64,000 nt of DNA, taken from the NCBI GenBank assembly GCA_016806645.1, contig JACSYO010001620.1, positions 1 to 64,000 of the forward strand, written 5' to 3'. A model generated the notes under the pieces. That model was not told where the DNA came from and made no database searches. It saw nothing but the letters and a program-made list of their open reading frames with translations. Source of the stretch: Ophiodon elongatus (lineage: Eukaryota; Chordata; Actinopteri; Perciformes; Hexagrammidae). Position 1 is the first letter of the stretch. Each line of letters begins with the position of its first letter. Shown here in pieces: positions 49,541-61,476 of this stretch. The position numbers and the translations under genes are program-made.

Positions 49541-52165
49541 TGTCAGTTTCACTAAGCAAGGCCTCACCTATACTGACCATAGTTTGCTCACATGTTTTCT
49601 TTACACCAGCTGGTTGAAGGTAATTTAACCCCAAACGTTTGTGCACAACACCAGTCACACAACGTGTTGTAGTACATGCAGTACCAGTACTCCACCAGCA
49701 GATGGCGGTCTGGGTACATTCTCCCAACTAGACTATTTTTATTATCCGGCAATGCACAGTAAAAAAAATCCTTCTTATGTCCAGTCTGTGATTAAAATAG
49801 ATAAAGAATAGTCAGGTAATTAAAACGTTATGACTGGCAATACATTTACCAGCTATGGTTCAGTCTAAAAAGCTATCTTCAATTACAATTATGATAAATC
49901 CCAGATTTAGTTTTTTTTGTAAATGACCACCTGAGGTAAAACTGAACTCTGTTACACAGATCCGAAGCTGATTAGGATTCCGATCCCATTCATTGGATAC
50001 TCTTACTGACAGAGGGGTTAAAACCAAATCCGGCCCATTCCTTATGTGCACACAATTGCACGAGCATGAATCTGTCGTTGAGCTCGGGGCCCACCTGGGA
50101 CCCAGCACACATCGCCCCAGCTTCAAGAGTCACCTGCAGCTCACCGCTCATCTATTGACAGGCTGAACCAGCCAGAGGACAGTTCAGATCACTACATCTG
50201 ACACATCGGAATTCCATCTATGAGTGCATTACATTCACTTTGGCATCCTGGTTTAAAATGTTTTTTTTATTTAATTTATTTGATTATTCATATCCCTGTT
50301 TACATGATTCTAACAGTATCCAGGATACTAGTGCGCATGTTAGCATGCACTCGCGTTGCAAAAACACCAGCACTCAAAAACCAGTGAGTGCTGGAACAGT
50401 GAGCTCTTGAACTCCTACGCCACACGCTGAATACAGCACCTAAAAATGAACTTTCTCTATTTTTCTGACATATTTAAAGCATCCATTAACAGTGGATGAA
50501 CTGACTATGTGTAATCTGAAAGGTGTTGCTCGCGGTGATGAATCCACAGCATCATCAGTGTTGCTCAAAGCCGCAGGAAGCAGTTGTTTTCCGTTTGTTT
50601 AAAGAAAACTCCGACCGTAACAGCTCGACACCAGACAGACAAAGTCAGCAACTAGCTGGTCAACAGAGTGTTGCTTTTAGCAAATATGTTTCTTATATTA
50701 GGCGTACATTTGTCAGGTAAACAGAAATAATACTCATACATGTACTGGATGTGTAAATAAGCATCTGTCTTCTTACAAGTGGCAAAAACAACAACTAATG
50801 CAGGTTGAAATATTTTCTACTGAGCAGGTCAATAACCAGCATTGAAGAGGCTGAAGGGGAAATGTTACAAGGAACAAATAGAGCCTTTAGTACAGCATGT
50901 ACTCAGGAACTACTCTGTCATGTATGTCATAGTACAAGTATTGTACTGTGCATTAGCGAGCAGAGAGTACCACCAGGGGGGTGGTTCCAGGGAGAGCAGA
51001 TGAGGTGATAGATGGGACGAGGTTGGGTTGAGGTGCAGTGCAGGCAGAAGAAATATGGGATTGTACTGCTGGTCAGATGCCTACTGCTAATGCAAAGTGT
51101 GTTGTGGTGTACAGGAATTTGGAAAAGCGGACAATGAGAGTTCAGTCAAGCTTTTTTAAGAGTTTTCAAGCTTTTCAGAGATGTTTGTTGATGGGCCATG
51201 TCATGCACCTTTGTCCTGATCTGGTCATTCCAACCATTCCATCTGGTAATCATTCTTGACAAGCTTTGTAGTGACAGAGAACATATCCTCCCCCCATGTG
51301 TGGGGCACTACGGGTCACTGAAGGTTTTGATGAGGAGGAAATGGATGTGAATCTTACGCTGTGTGAAGGGCCTTCACTGCCACCAAGTGTGAGACCACCA
51401 TCATTCAAACTGCAGATGAAAGAATAAAGAATGCTGTTGTTCATCCCTCCAGTGGAGTTCTTAGGTAGCTGCAGAGTATCACAATAAGCGAGTCAATGAG
51501 AGAGTTGGTGATAAAATACTAAATATTGGCTGCAGCCTTTATGGCCCTAAATAGTGCGACAAGAAACCAGACTCAGCAGGCTCCCAAGGATGGACTGTGC
51601 TTATTTGGGAAAACAGAACATTTCTCCAACCGTCAGCATCTTGTAGTCTGGAGAGGGGGAGACTGAACGTCTTGTATCAGCATATTTAAGTAAATACAAT
51701 CAAGTCATTCCATTCCCTCTCGATTTGTTTAAAGCTGCAACAACTGATTTCTCTGACCAGCGCAACAAGCTACAAACGCAACATTACTACATCTTATAAA
51801 GTCGTAATAACCAACGTGTTAGCGAACCATTCCCTTTTTACACATACTGCAGACACAGAGCAACATTAGCATTCATTTAGGAATCAAAGTCCAGTATTCC
51901 CTCTTCTTTCAGCTCTGTTTGGGCTCCACTGACTCTGAAGGGAGAGATCTGGCTCTCTAGCTACTGAATACTGTCATGGTTGATTTTTGATGAGCAGCTT
52001 TGTTGATTATGCTTGAGTCTCAATATCTTGCTGCTAACTTAATAACTTAGCTATCTGACTAGTGGTGAGACACCACAGGATCCCCCTGTCAGGAACTCAG
52101 TAAGGAACACCACACAACACAAGAGATTGGATGTTCTTCCCTCCACGTAGGTTTATTTGCCGACC
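49541..52165. other. Intergenic, no gene recognised
   Basis: In mammals RNMT lies head-to-head with FAM210A. I found no RNMT methyltransferase motif here (for example a DLGCGKGGD-like reading) and no other gene. Short open frames have no recognisable domain. Confidence 0.4.
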
Positions 52166-52548
52166 TCATAGTACCCCACTAGAGAGCTCATAGTACCGTA
52201 TTACCCCACTAGAGAGCTCATAGTACCATATTACCCACTAGAGAGCTCATAGTACCATATTACCCCACTAGAGAGCTCATAGTACCGTATTACCCCACTA
52301 AAGAGCTCATAGTACCGTATTACCCCACTAGAGAGCTCATAGTACCATATTACCCCACTAGAGAGCTCATAGTACCGTATTCCCCACTAAAGAGCTCATA
52401 GTACCATATTACCCCACTAGAGAGCTCATAGTACCGTATTACCCCACTAAAGAGCTCATAGTACCGTATTACCCCACTAGAGAGCTCATAGTACCATATT
52501 ATCCACTAGAGAGGTCATAGTACCATATTACCCCACTAGAGAGCTGTG
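52166..52548. repeat. 30-bp minisatellite, about 13 units
   Basis: Tandem array of taccccactagagagctcat followed by agtacc(g/a)tat. Variation is mostly g/a in accgtat versus accatat and gagag versus aagag. Two units are shortened by one base. Confidence 0.95.
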
Positions 52549-52689
52549 CTCACTGAATGCGGGGCTACTTGTGGTTCCTAGAGTCTTAAGAAGTAGGATG
52601 GGAGCCAGAGCCTTCAGTTATCAAGCTCCTCTTCTATGGAACCAGCTTCCACTTTCAGTCCGGGAGGCAGACACAGTGACCACGTTTAA

Positions 52690-52974
52690 TGGTAAATGGA
52701 CCTGTACTTGTATAGCACTTTTCTAGTCTTCTGACCACTCAAAGGGCTTTAACACTACATGACATCATTAACCCATTCACACACTGATGGGAGGGGCTAA
52801 GGTGCCACTTGCCCATCAGGAGTAGCTAACATTCACACACCGCTTACGGGAGACATTTAGAGTTAAGTGTCTTGCCCAAGGACACAGCGACATGGGCTAA
52901 CGGAGCCGGGGATCGAACCACCGATCCTCTAGCTTGAAGGAAGACCCTGCTCACCACTAAGCCACAGTCGCCTA
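52690..52974 (-). mobile_element. tRNA-derived SINE, copy 2, nested in the LINE
   Basis: On the minus strand it begins ggcgactgtggcttagtggt with an A-box-like tggcttagtgg, and has a clear B-box ggttcgatccc about 45 bases later. The body runs cttgggcaagacacttaa, gtgtgaatgttagc, cctcccatcagtgtgtgaat, and the tail is ctttgagtggtcagaagact...ccatttacca. The host LINE coding sequence is split exactly at both edges, so the insertion borders are well defined, although no long target duplication is visible. Confidence 0.85.
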
Positions 52975-53011
52975 GTAGAGTAGACTTAAGACTTTCCTCT
53001 TTAATAGCGCT

Positions 53012-53448
53012 TATAGTTAGGGCTGGCTCAGGTTCATAGTTAGGGCTGGCTCAGGTTCATAGTTAGGGCTGGCTCAGGTTCATAGTTAGGGCTGGTTCAG
53101 GTTCATAGTTAGGGCTGGTTCAGGTTCATAGTTAGGGCTGGTTCAGGTTTATAGTTAGGGCTGGTTCAGGTTTATAGTTAGGGCTGGTTCAGGTTTATAG
53201 TTAGGGCTGGTTCAGGTTTATAGTTAGAGCTGATTCAGGTTTATAGTTAGGGCTGGTTCAGGTTTATAGTTAGGGCTGGTTCAAGTTTATAGTTAGGGCT
53301 GGCTCAGTTTTATAGTTAGGGCTAGTTCAGGTTTATAGTTAGGGCTGGTTCAAGTTTATAGTTAGGGCTGGCTCAGTTTTATAGTTAGGGCTGGTTCAGG
53401 TTTATAGTTAGGGCTGGTTCAGGTTTATAGTTAGGGCTGGCTCAGGTT
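53012..53448. repeat. 23-bp minisatellite inside the LINE 3' UTR, about 19 units
   Basis: Tandem units of tagttagggctggctcagg plus ttca or ttta. The first units read ggctcaggttcat and later ones ggttcaggtttat. It starts right after the LINE coding end (gcgcttatagttagggctgg), so the array grew from LINE sequence. The gttaggg word is coincidental and not telomeric. Confidence 0.95.
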
Positions 53449-54070
53449 TGTCCTGGTCCAGCTCCTAGATATGTTGCTATAGGCCTAGACTGCTGGGGGA
53501 CATCTTAGGATACACTGAGCTCCTCTCTCCTTTTCTCTCTCTCCTTCTGTATGAATTTGTGTTCTATCAATGCACATTACTAACTCTACTTCATCCCCCG
53601 GAGTCTTTGTGCTTTCTCGCCTCGCAGGTTTCCACGGATCGTGGTTGCATCTGGACCCTGGTCCTGCCTCCCGCCTCCTGCCTCCTGCCTCCTGCCTCCT
53701 GGTTCCTGCCTCCTGGTTCCTGGTTCCTGCCGTGATCCTACTGACGCACATTCTTCTCTATTTTTCTTCTGTATGAATTCATGCACCATTAATGCACATT
53801 ACTAACTCTGCTCCATCGCCGGAGTCTTTGTGACATTGTGTCTGGACCCTGGTCCTGCATCCTGCTGTGGTCCTGCCCGACACCTACTGCTATTATCATT
53901 ATTTCGAGTTGCATTGCAATTTGTATGGTCAATACCATTAATGCTTCTATTATCATTATTATTCTACTATATCCACTGTTGCTCTCCTGAAGGTTTCTTC
54001 CCTTTTTCTCCACATAAAGTTTTTTTTTGGGGAGTTTTTCCTGAACCGATGAGAGGTCCTCCAGTTGTGG

Positions 54071-54960
54071 TAATGCATCTTCAACATTTGCTTTGCCTTT
54101 GGGATCGGTAGCCAGACAAACACGCTCAGATGGTTGGTGCTGATAACAGCCAGCTCTTATCTTTCAGGAGGGTAGTTGCCAGAAAAAAGCAAACACATTA
54201 GGTCAGTGTTGATTGTATGAAAAAAGGGGAGAAAAAAACTGCTGCGAACACTTTATGTTTTCCATGATTGCACTTTCAGTTTGTACTTTTGCTTTTCTTC
54301 CAGTTTTGCCAGCAGCTAATACTAACAAGCACTGCTTAAAGAAGGAGGCTGATGCTGCAGTCAGCGAGGCAGATGACGTCTGAGGAACTCAAAGAGTGAT
54401 ACACAATCTAAAAAGTCAAAATGGATTTTCTTTTTTAAGTGGCAGTCTAAACAATCTGAGACTGGAGTTTGAGGCAGCATTTTGTGCTCAATATTGCTGT
54501 TGAGGTTGTTCAGACAGTAATGCACAATAGGATGAAAATGAGTTTGATCGTTTGCTGTGAAGCGGTGACATTCAGCAGTAAATATGAATCGTTAGCTGAC
54601 AGGAACCTTTCAAATTGGAGAGTTGTTCATGGTACTTTCTGATGCACCAAGCGGTGACGTCTGAATACATTTTTTTTCAATGTTGTTCAGTTAGTTTGAT
54701 TCCCTTCACCATGGCTTTTGCCTTCGGGCTGTTTCACAGTTATTGGTACCTCTTCATACCAACAAGTTGTCAGTGCCGCAGCGAGACACAAGCTGCATCT
54801 TTGGCAATCACAAACACTTTTAGTGGGCTGACTCCTTATTTCTATACGGGTAACAGTTGCCAATTCACATATCCAGCTGAAAAAGAGACAACATTTGTGT
54901 TATTTGCCATCAGTCATGTTTCTGTCCATCTCCTTTCAGCTCTTTTCCACACCACCTGCT
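54071..54960. other. Intergenic, nothing recognised
   Basis: One frame at 54,615-54,962 is open and hydrophobic but has no family resemblance or splice context. Confidence 0.35.
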
Positions 54961-54963
54961 GAG

Positions 54964-54964
<1 letters not shown>

Positions 54965-54994
<30 letters not shown>
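54965..54994. repeat. (AT)n microsatellite
   Basis: Perfect AT run of about 15 copies. Confidence 0.93.
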
Positions 54995-54997
<3 letters not shown>

Positions 54998-55130
54998 TCT
55001 TTATCTGCTCTATGCTGCTCTATGCGGCTCTTTATCTGCTCTAAGCTGCTTTTTAACACGGGGAGAACGTGGAGGGAACCCACGCTGCCACGGGGAGAAC
55101 GTGCAAACTCCACACAGAAGGACCGTTTAA
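54995..55130. repeat. Dispersed repeat fragment with a gctctttatctgctcta duplication
   Basis: A short duplication of gctctttatctgctcta, followed by the words cacggggagaacgtg and gcaaactccacacagaagg. The latter are common in a widespread fish repeat (recognised from memory). Only a fragment is present. Confidence 0.4.
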
Positions 55131-56660
55131 ACAAATCAGCCAATATTCTCTACGCGTTGATGTCTGCCTGTTTGGTGCAGACACAGAAAATCACACAGAT
55201 ATTCATGTTCCCAAAAGGATTAATCCTATCGTGATCCCCGACCTTTGCTCGAGTGCCACCATGAGGTCAAATTATCAGGTCAAATTCTTTTAATTTGTGC
55301 AATACTTTTCTACTTTATCACATTTCCCATCATCCTCAGCTGTAGTTCAGTGCTAATTAGCTTTTACTGCTGTACACAATCCATGCTCTTTTATGCTTTT
55401 ATAATCGAGTTACTTTTGTTAAATAAATTACTTTGTCTGATCTTTGAGATGGAGTGTGTCCCACTCCCACCTCAACTGCCGGGAGTAACCAATAACCATG
55501 AAAAGAAAAAATATTCCATGTAGTTGCTCGTCACAGGATAGAGATCGAGATGTATTCTGACTGTTTTAGTTAAAAAATATAGTTTTTGAAAACAGTCTAG
55601 TACTCTTTGGTGGACAAACTACATAACGAAGACTCTGCTTCTAAACGTCCTCAAACATATCTTTGGCATTTCCATACTATAATATCTGTTAACTTATTGG
55701 CAGAAATGCAGAATATTGTGATAGAATATATCCGTGAGAGCCACTCAGCATTGGAGCAGACATGTAGGCCTTGGCATGTCCGATATAAATCAAACCTAAA
55801 TAAAGCATGTACAAAGCAGAGCCTTGTGATTCAGGGGTGATCCCTGTTTGATGAGCTAAACATCACGGGAGCATATTTTTGATTTCATGTTCATTAGTTT
55901 CTCATGTCAGTTGAAAACAGATGAGCCATCTCACAGTGTGACATAATGTTGTGTGAATAAATGGCTCAATGCATCCTTGTTTCAGCTCTGGCCTCTCTTT
56001 AGTATCACAAGAGACATTATATATGACAGCCATTCAGTGAATCTACATAGTCTTCACTGCCCACTGATGCGAGTTATGAAACTGGATCATTCCTCTCTGG
56101 TGTTTTTGATATTGTCATTTATTTGGTTCTATTATGTGTTTTTTTTTTACCCAGCGTGCTTTGTTCCTGTGTCTTATTCGTAGTCAGTAGCTTATTTTAG
56201 CAACTGCGCACCTTTTCGGTACATTGCTCTTACAAATGGCACCCAATATGCTGAAAACCCCAAATGAATAAATATATGATTTAGAAAAGTTTGTTTCACT
56301 GAAAAAAGAAACAATGCAGCTTTTAGTAATACATGGCCAAAGGTGTGCTGGGCTCAAAAATATGGCACGAACAACGAGGGACTGTTGTTCTGTTCCGTTT
56401 AAAATGAAAGCAGCTCTTAAGCCGAGTTGTTGTCTGGAACAATTCACATACACTCTCGTAAAAACCCTCTTCCGTGTCTTGGAGAGGCCGGGTTGCAAAG
56501 TGCAGCTGTGACCTCTCTTGGGTTTCTTGTGGAAATCACCTAAAGGCCCCTAGAGGGTCATCATGTCTACGGTGAAATGGTTTAAGATGAAGGCCAGTTT
56601 AACAGAGGGGCAATAGAAAGCATCCTGACTGGACACATCACTAACTGGCATGGTTTGTAC
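55131..56660. other. Intergenic, nothing recognised
   Basis: No exon, RNA gene or known repeat seen. Confidence 0.4.
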
Positions 56661-56666
56661 GGGCCC

Positions 56667-56838
56667 AGGACAGCAGGGCTCTACAGCGGGGGATTCAAAC
56701 CCCGCCTACAGGACAGCAAGGCTCTACAGCGGGGGATTCAAACCCCGCCTACAGGACAGCAGGGCTCTACAGCGGGGGATTCAAACCCCGCCTACAGGAC
56801 AGCAGGGCTCTATAGCGGGGATTCAAACCCCGTCTACA
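56667..56838. repeat. 43-bp minisatellite, 4 units
   Basis: Four copies of aggacagcagggctctacag plus cgggggattcaaaccccgcc and tac. Each unit holds a perfect-looking hairpin (gcgggg...ccccgc around attcaaa). The last unit has lost one G. Confidence 0.95.
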
Positions 56839-56884
56839 GAGCCCAAAGGATATTAAAGGACAATACCAACCCCTGTCTCAGCAA

Positions 56885-56990
56885 ACACATTCTCACTCCC
56901 AACTCGTTGAATGCCCTATACACTTCAAACTAGAACCCAGGACACAGACAGCAGTCTCCTGGGTGAAAGTCCCGTGGAACGATGTCGAAC
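56885..56990. repeat. Dispersed repeat fragment (family A, copy 2)
   Basis: Shares ctcactcccaactcg, cttcaaact and cagtctcctgggtgaaagtc in order with 9,675-9,920. Confidence 0.5.
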
Positions 56991-57860
56991 TGTGTTAGAA
57001 TGACAGTAAATGAACCTTGAACCTTGAACTTGGTCTTAGGAAATTATGTTTTGTTTAATAACCAGTTTTGTGATTCAGTTTAGGAAGCTGGAGACAGCTG
57101 CACAAGAGGGGGCAGCGATGAAAAAGGTTTTTCAACAACCATAAACAAATATCCATAAATAAAATCACAGTATCATGTTAAAAAAATGGAGTTACCTTGG
57201 TGCTTGGTTTATACCACTTCTGATCAGTGTCTTTGCAGCTGTGTTTTGGGGGAACAGAGGTGGTCTTCAGTTGTGAATAAGTCTGGAATGATACTAATAT
57301 TAGTCTGGTAATAATGCACATGGTGGCACCATGCTGCTGGCGCTGCAACACAGTTACACTGGCAGTTTTGAGTATGTCACAATGAGAGTCTGAAGAAAAC
57401 ACAACAGATATAAACCAATAACTACCGTTCATTTACACTAAATTATGTCTAAAAGCAAACATTTTAGCAAATCATTGTTAATCTCATCTAACTCATTTGA
57501 AATATCACATTTGTAAAAGAAGTGAAGGAACGACAGTGATGAACACATGTCGTTAGCATCGTTGCTAGCTTTGGCCCGTACACAACATGTGTGAGCGCTA
57601 ACGCTACGCGTCTGGATCTTACCCACGTAGTTGAGTGTGAAGCTTGAAGTGTAGAGTATGAAACCCTTACGAGGGCTGGAAGTGAGCGTGCATATAGGCT
57701 ATTGTTATGAAAGAGGAAGAACTGAAGAAAAAAATCTCAATGCCTATACATGACACCAAATCACTTATTCATTCACAATCACTCTGATTTAATTCTACCA
57801 CAGTAAAAAGTGACCATTCAGTCAGGCCTGAAAGGTGAAACATTGCTTTAATTAGTGGGA
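56991..57860. other. Intergenic, nothing recognised
   Basis: AT-rich, no gene seen. Confidence 0.4.
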
Positions 57861-57863
57861 GAA

Positions 57864-57942
57864 TTCAATTCAATTCCATTTATTTTGTATAGCCCAAAAT
57901 CACAAATTACTAATTTGCCTCAGAGGGCTTTCTCAGAGAAGT
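57864..57942 (-). mobile_element. LINE 3' tail (minus strand), truncated
   Basis: Reads attcaattcaattccattt, then ttttgtatagcccaaaatca and caaattactaatttgcctca, gagggctt. This is the reverse complement of the L2-LINE end at 39,910-39,980, so this is a severely 5'-truncated insertion of the same family. Confidence 0.85.
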
Positions 57943-58855
57943 GGAGGAGTGTGCGCTCACATCTAATTGCTATTTCCTTTCCAACACACTGTCCTCCTCC
58001 TTTTCTCTAAACTCTGCTGCCAGTACAGAACATGCAGAGGCTGCAGCGTTAAGCCTTTTCATCTTGTTGTCAAAATCAATGGGAATTGATGGAGCATTTG
58101 TTTTTGTTTACCAGTGAGATCCAGAGGGGAGAGTAGAAGGACTTAGAACCGATTACAACTGGAAAGGTTTTCCCTTCCCATGGTTAGTTTGCTTACTAGT
58201 CAGTGACATGCACTGAATGAGACATTTATATGGAAGATACATAGTGAAAGCCTCGAGGATATGGACGTGCTGTGCATCCATCTAGTTGTGTAGAGTCTCT
58301 GGCTCCGACTCTCCCTGTCCGTCCCTTGCTCACCCTTCCTCCAGCCTCACACAGACCAAAACAAACGATGAGTTTAGATGGTCTACTCTCAAATACCAGT
58401 GCAAGAAAACACATCCAAATTTGGAAGCATGCACAAGCTGTGACCACATGCGTCTTCTGTACAGAGAACAGGCAGGTTTTTTCATAGCTGACATCATGCA
58501 GTGGCTTCCAGTTCACGTGATGTGCTCACCATCAACTCGTGACCACCTGAAGGCAAAAGTCTGACAAATACCACGGGGTCGTTGACAGGGACTGTATTAA
58601 TGCACCACCATGCAACTAAGCAGCCGTCACTCAGTGGATTGTGGCAGTGCCGCATGGTAATTATGACAGGCCCCCAGCGGCCCCCAGGGTCCCAGCGGCT
58701 CCAAGGGCCCCTAGTTACTCACTGCCGCTTTTACGTGTGAAAGGCATGACTGCTCGATCGGCTTGCAGATGTTCTCGACTTGTTAGTCTTGATACATAAT
58801 ATCATATCATGCGGACATCATGCGGAGGAGTGACGTAGAGACGTCATATACGACA
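57943..58855. other. Intergenic, nothing recognised
   Basis: Short overlapping open frames around 58,286-58,564 show Cys-rich readings but no family match. A short ggcccccagcgg tandem lies near 58,670. Confidence 0.35.
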
Positions 58856-58859
58856 CTGG

Positions 58860-59100
58860 TGTTGACCTGTCAATCACCTTGTAGCCCCGCCCTAAAGCAT
58901 CCCCTGCTTTATGGTCTGTTGGACTCTAAATGGACCATAATTTACTAAATGAACATCATGGTGGTCAGGAGAGAGAATGCAGCTTTAACACAGGAAGCTT
59001 TGAATTCTATACAACAGAGGAGTCGCCCCTGGTGGTCAGGAGAGAGAATGCAGCTTTAACACATGAAGCTTTGACTTCTATACAACCAGAGGACACATTT
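58860..59100. repeat. Dispersed fish repeat (family B, copy 2) with internal duplication
   Basis: Shares ataatttactaaatgaacat, tggtcaggagagagaatgca and cttctatacaaccagagga with 11,985-12,400. About 71 bp (ggtggtcaggagagagaatg...) is duplicated in tandem here. Confidence 0.6.
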
Positions 59101-60645
59101 CTAGGATGGAAATGTCTACTCATCATGCTGTCATGGGGCAAGCTCTCTATACAGTCCCCTCAACCAACGAGCCCCAGTGTAACCCCACTGGTTTAAACTC
59201 GCTGTTCATTACATTATTCTCTGAAAACGGCACAGGGCGTACAAACAAAATGCACTGTGAAGAATCCAAAAGACAACGAGTGTAACCGGCAAAAAAGCCT
59301 CAAACCAACCTCCACAGTGACACGGAGGGATTATAATTGTAACTGCAAACTCATATCTCATATCTCATATTCATGGACTACTTTATTGGCTTTACTCAAG
59401 CCCTGTTAAGAAAGAGGTTGCAAGATATTTAATCAAATGAAGATTGTTTTTCAGACTTCCACTTTCTGAAGCAAAACACCGGACACATACACATAGGGCT
59501 GCACAGCCAATGCACAGTGCTTAGAAATTGGTGACAGGCCCAGTTATGTGGGCTGTGGGTGGCTGTCATCTCCCTCAAGTCGGTCTCCCCCGTCTCTCAC
59601 CCCACAGCCAATCACATTTGGTTGCCTGTGTCACTCTGTGGCTCTGCCCGCAACGCTTCTCATGTCTGTGAAAAGCACCATAATTTCATCACCTACGCAG
59701 CTAGCAGTTGCCTGTTGCTGACTCACTTAAGATGAATAACGAAGATTAATAAAACAAATGTGAAAGTGGGACTGGAAGGTTCAAGGAAAACGTTGAAGTG
59801 TCTGAATGTATGCCATGTGTGTCGTTCTGGAGAGCTGATGTATCCGTAGTAACAAAAAGCAAAGCTCTGATTTGTCCAATATGCCTTCAGTCATGCTCAT
59901 CTGGGGATGGTGTTGATGGGTTATGAGTATGCGGATACTAGATCTGTGTGAGCAGGGCAAAGTTCTCTGTCTGCATACTGACACCTCAACGTCTTTTGAG
60001 GTGCTCCCCCTTCAACGTATCTGCTCTAAAGACACGCAATGTGAGCGCTAGGCTTTGTTAACTGTTTGCTCAACATTAGGAATCTCAAATGCACAAACGT
60101 TTCAAGATAGCTCCTTATACATACAGTGCTGTTGATGGCGGTAGCCTTATTACTGCAGACAGCGGAGAAGAGGAGCAGGGGCATCATTAACAGATCTTCA
60201 CTGTCTGTCTTATCTTAAAGTTACAATATCTGGGATTTAGAGCATTTATATAGCTGCAAACAACTATTGTCTATATAAAGATATAGTGGAGTAACGTATT
60301 CAGAAATGAATGAAACCTATTCATTATATAAACGGAGCTTCTCCATGCTTCGCTGACGTAGCTTGGGTCGGCAGGTGAAGTGAGCGTGGCCCACTGGTTA
60401 GCTACCGGCCGCGCTCTCCACCGCTGTCATGTGGTGGTGACAGCTGATAGGACGGTGTCATCGTTGAATCGCAGCGCTGCCCTCCGGTTCCCCTTGACGT
60501 AAACGTTATTAGTGTTGTTAGCACTGTTAGCACTGTTAGCTGCGCGCCGTGGGCTCAGCCGTCGCCATTTTGAGAGCCAGTGAGAGGCAACAGGAATGTT
60601 TCCAATCTGGTATTTAGCACCTTCAAACTTCAGTTTCATGGATAA
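59101..60645. other. Intergenic, nothing recognised
   Basis: No exon, RNA gene or known repeat seen. Confidence 0.4.
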
Positions 60646-60648
60646 GAT

Positions 60649-61140
60649 AAATCCTATCTTCCTTTTGGAGAAGCAATGAACTAACGCTGTGTCTATCTCA
60701 GACCTCCTATCTTATCTTAAATCTTAACTATAACTTTCAATTTGATTCTACAAGCCATAATATCAACTGGAGAGGTTGTTTGGACAAAAACAGGCTTTCT
60801 ATGTTTTAATCTGTATGAACACTGGCAGAGCCCAATGCTTCCTTACAGGCCTCTCTAGAGGAACATATAGCACTACAATCAAATTCAAAATGAATCTTCT
60901 TATATATATATACCCAATTATACATGGTCCGGGAAATTTAAAGCGACATAATACAATTCGAGAAGCCTTTGAATCATTATATTAATTTCGTCCATACACC
61001 CCTAACAACGCTGCTGCTGGCATTTTTGACAGTTATTTTGAATTTGCGACAGAGTCTCTGCCATCTTAAATTAGAATTCATAACTAAGTTGGGACGGTAC
61101 TGTAATAGCTGTATTCCTATCCTAAGATAAGATAGGATTT
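60649..61140. mobile_element. MITE candidate with 12-bp terminal inverted repeats
   Basis: aaatcctatctt at 60,649-60,660 is mirrored by aagataggattt at 61,129-61,140, and related cctatcttatctt words lie just inside. The length of about 490 bp and lack of coding sequence suit a MITE. No target duplication could be confirmed. Confidence 0.35.
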
Positions 61141-61476
61141 TTCTTCCCAAATTCAGTTATGATACATGTTTTCTTAATAGCAGAAATCCTAAACGTCATC
61201 CTAGACTGAGTTAAGACTGGAGGTTTCTATTATGAGGCCCCTCGTTGTAACTCTGAGCCGAGTTGAAACACAGGTTGAGCTGTTGAGGTAATGGGTAGAG
61301 GAAAAGGTTTGCTTAATAGGATAACAAGATTTAGCTCAATTTCCTGCTCTGGTTATATCACAAATTCAACAAGTCAATAAAAGCTCTCAAAGTATTTTGT
61401 TTGTGTGATTGACGTATCAGACATTTTTTCGGAAACAAAGTTTCAGTGGAGAAAAAACACTTGACATAATTTGTAG

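Larger units (their letters stand above)
52598..54070 (+). mobile_element. L2-clade LINE 3' portion, interrupted by a SINE
   Basis: It starts with the same C-terminal coding sequence as the 39.2-kb copy (MGARAFSYQAPLLWNQLPLS, then VREADTVTTF). It is interrupted at 52,690 by a SINE and resumes at about 52,978 with gagtagacttaagactttcc. The 3' UTR follows, containing a 23-bp minisatellite and a smaller cctgcctcctggttcctgg array (53,664-53,730). The copy ends before the TTGAA tail, near gaaccgatgagaggtcctcc. Confidence 0.85.

Noticed and set aside
52900..52974. tRNA gene on the minus strand
   Set aside because: A- and B-box are present but the cloverleaf is not complete and SINE body and tail follow; it is a SINE head.
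53012..53448. Interstitial telomeric repeat (gttaggg words)
   Set aside because: The period is 23 bp and the unit is LINE-derived; there is only one TTAGGG per unit.
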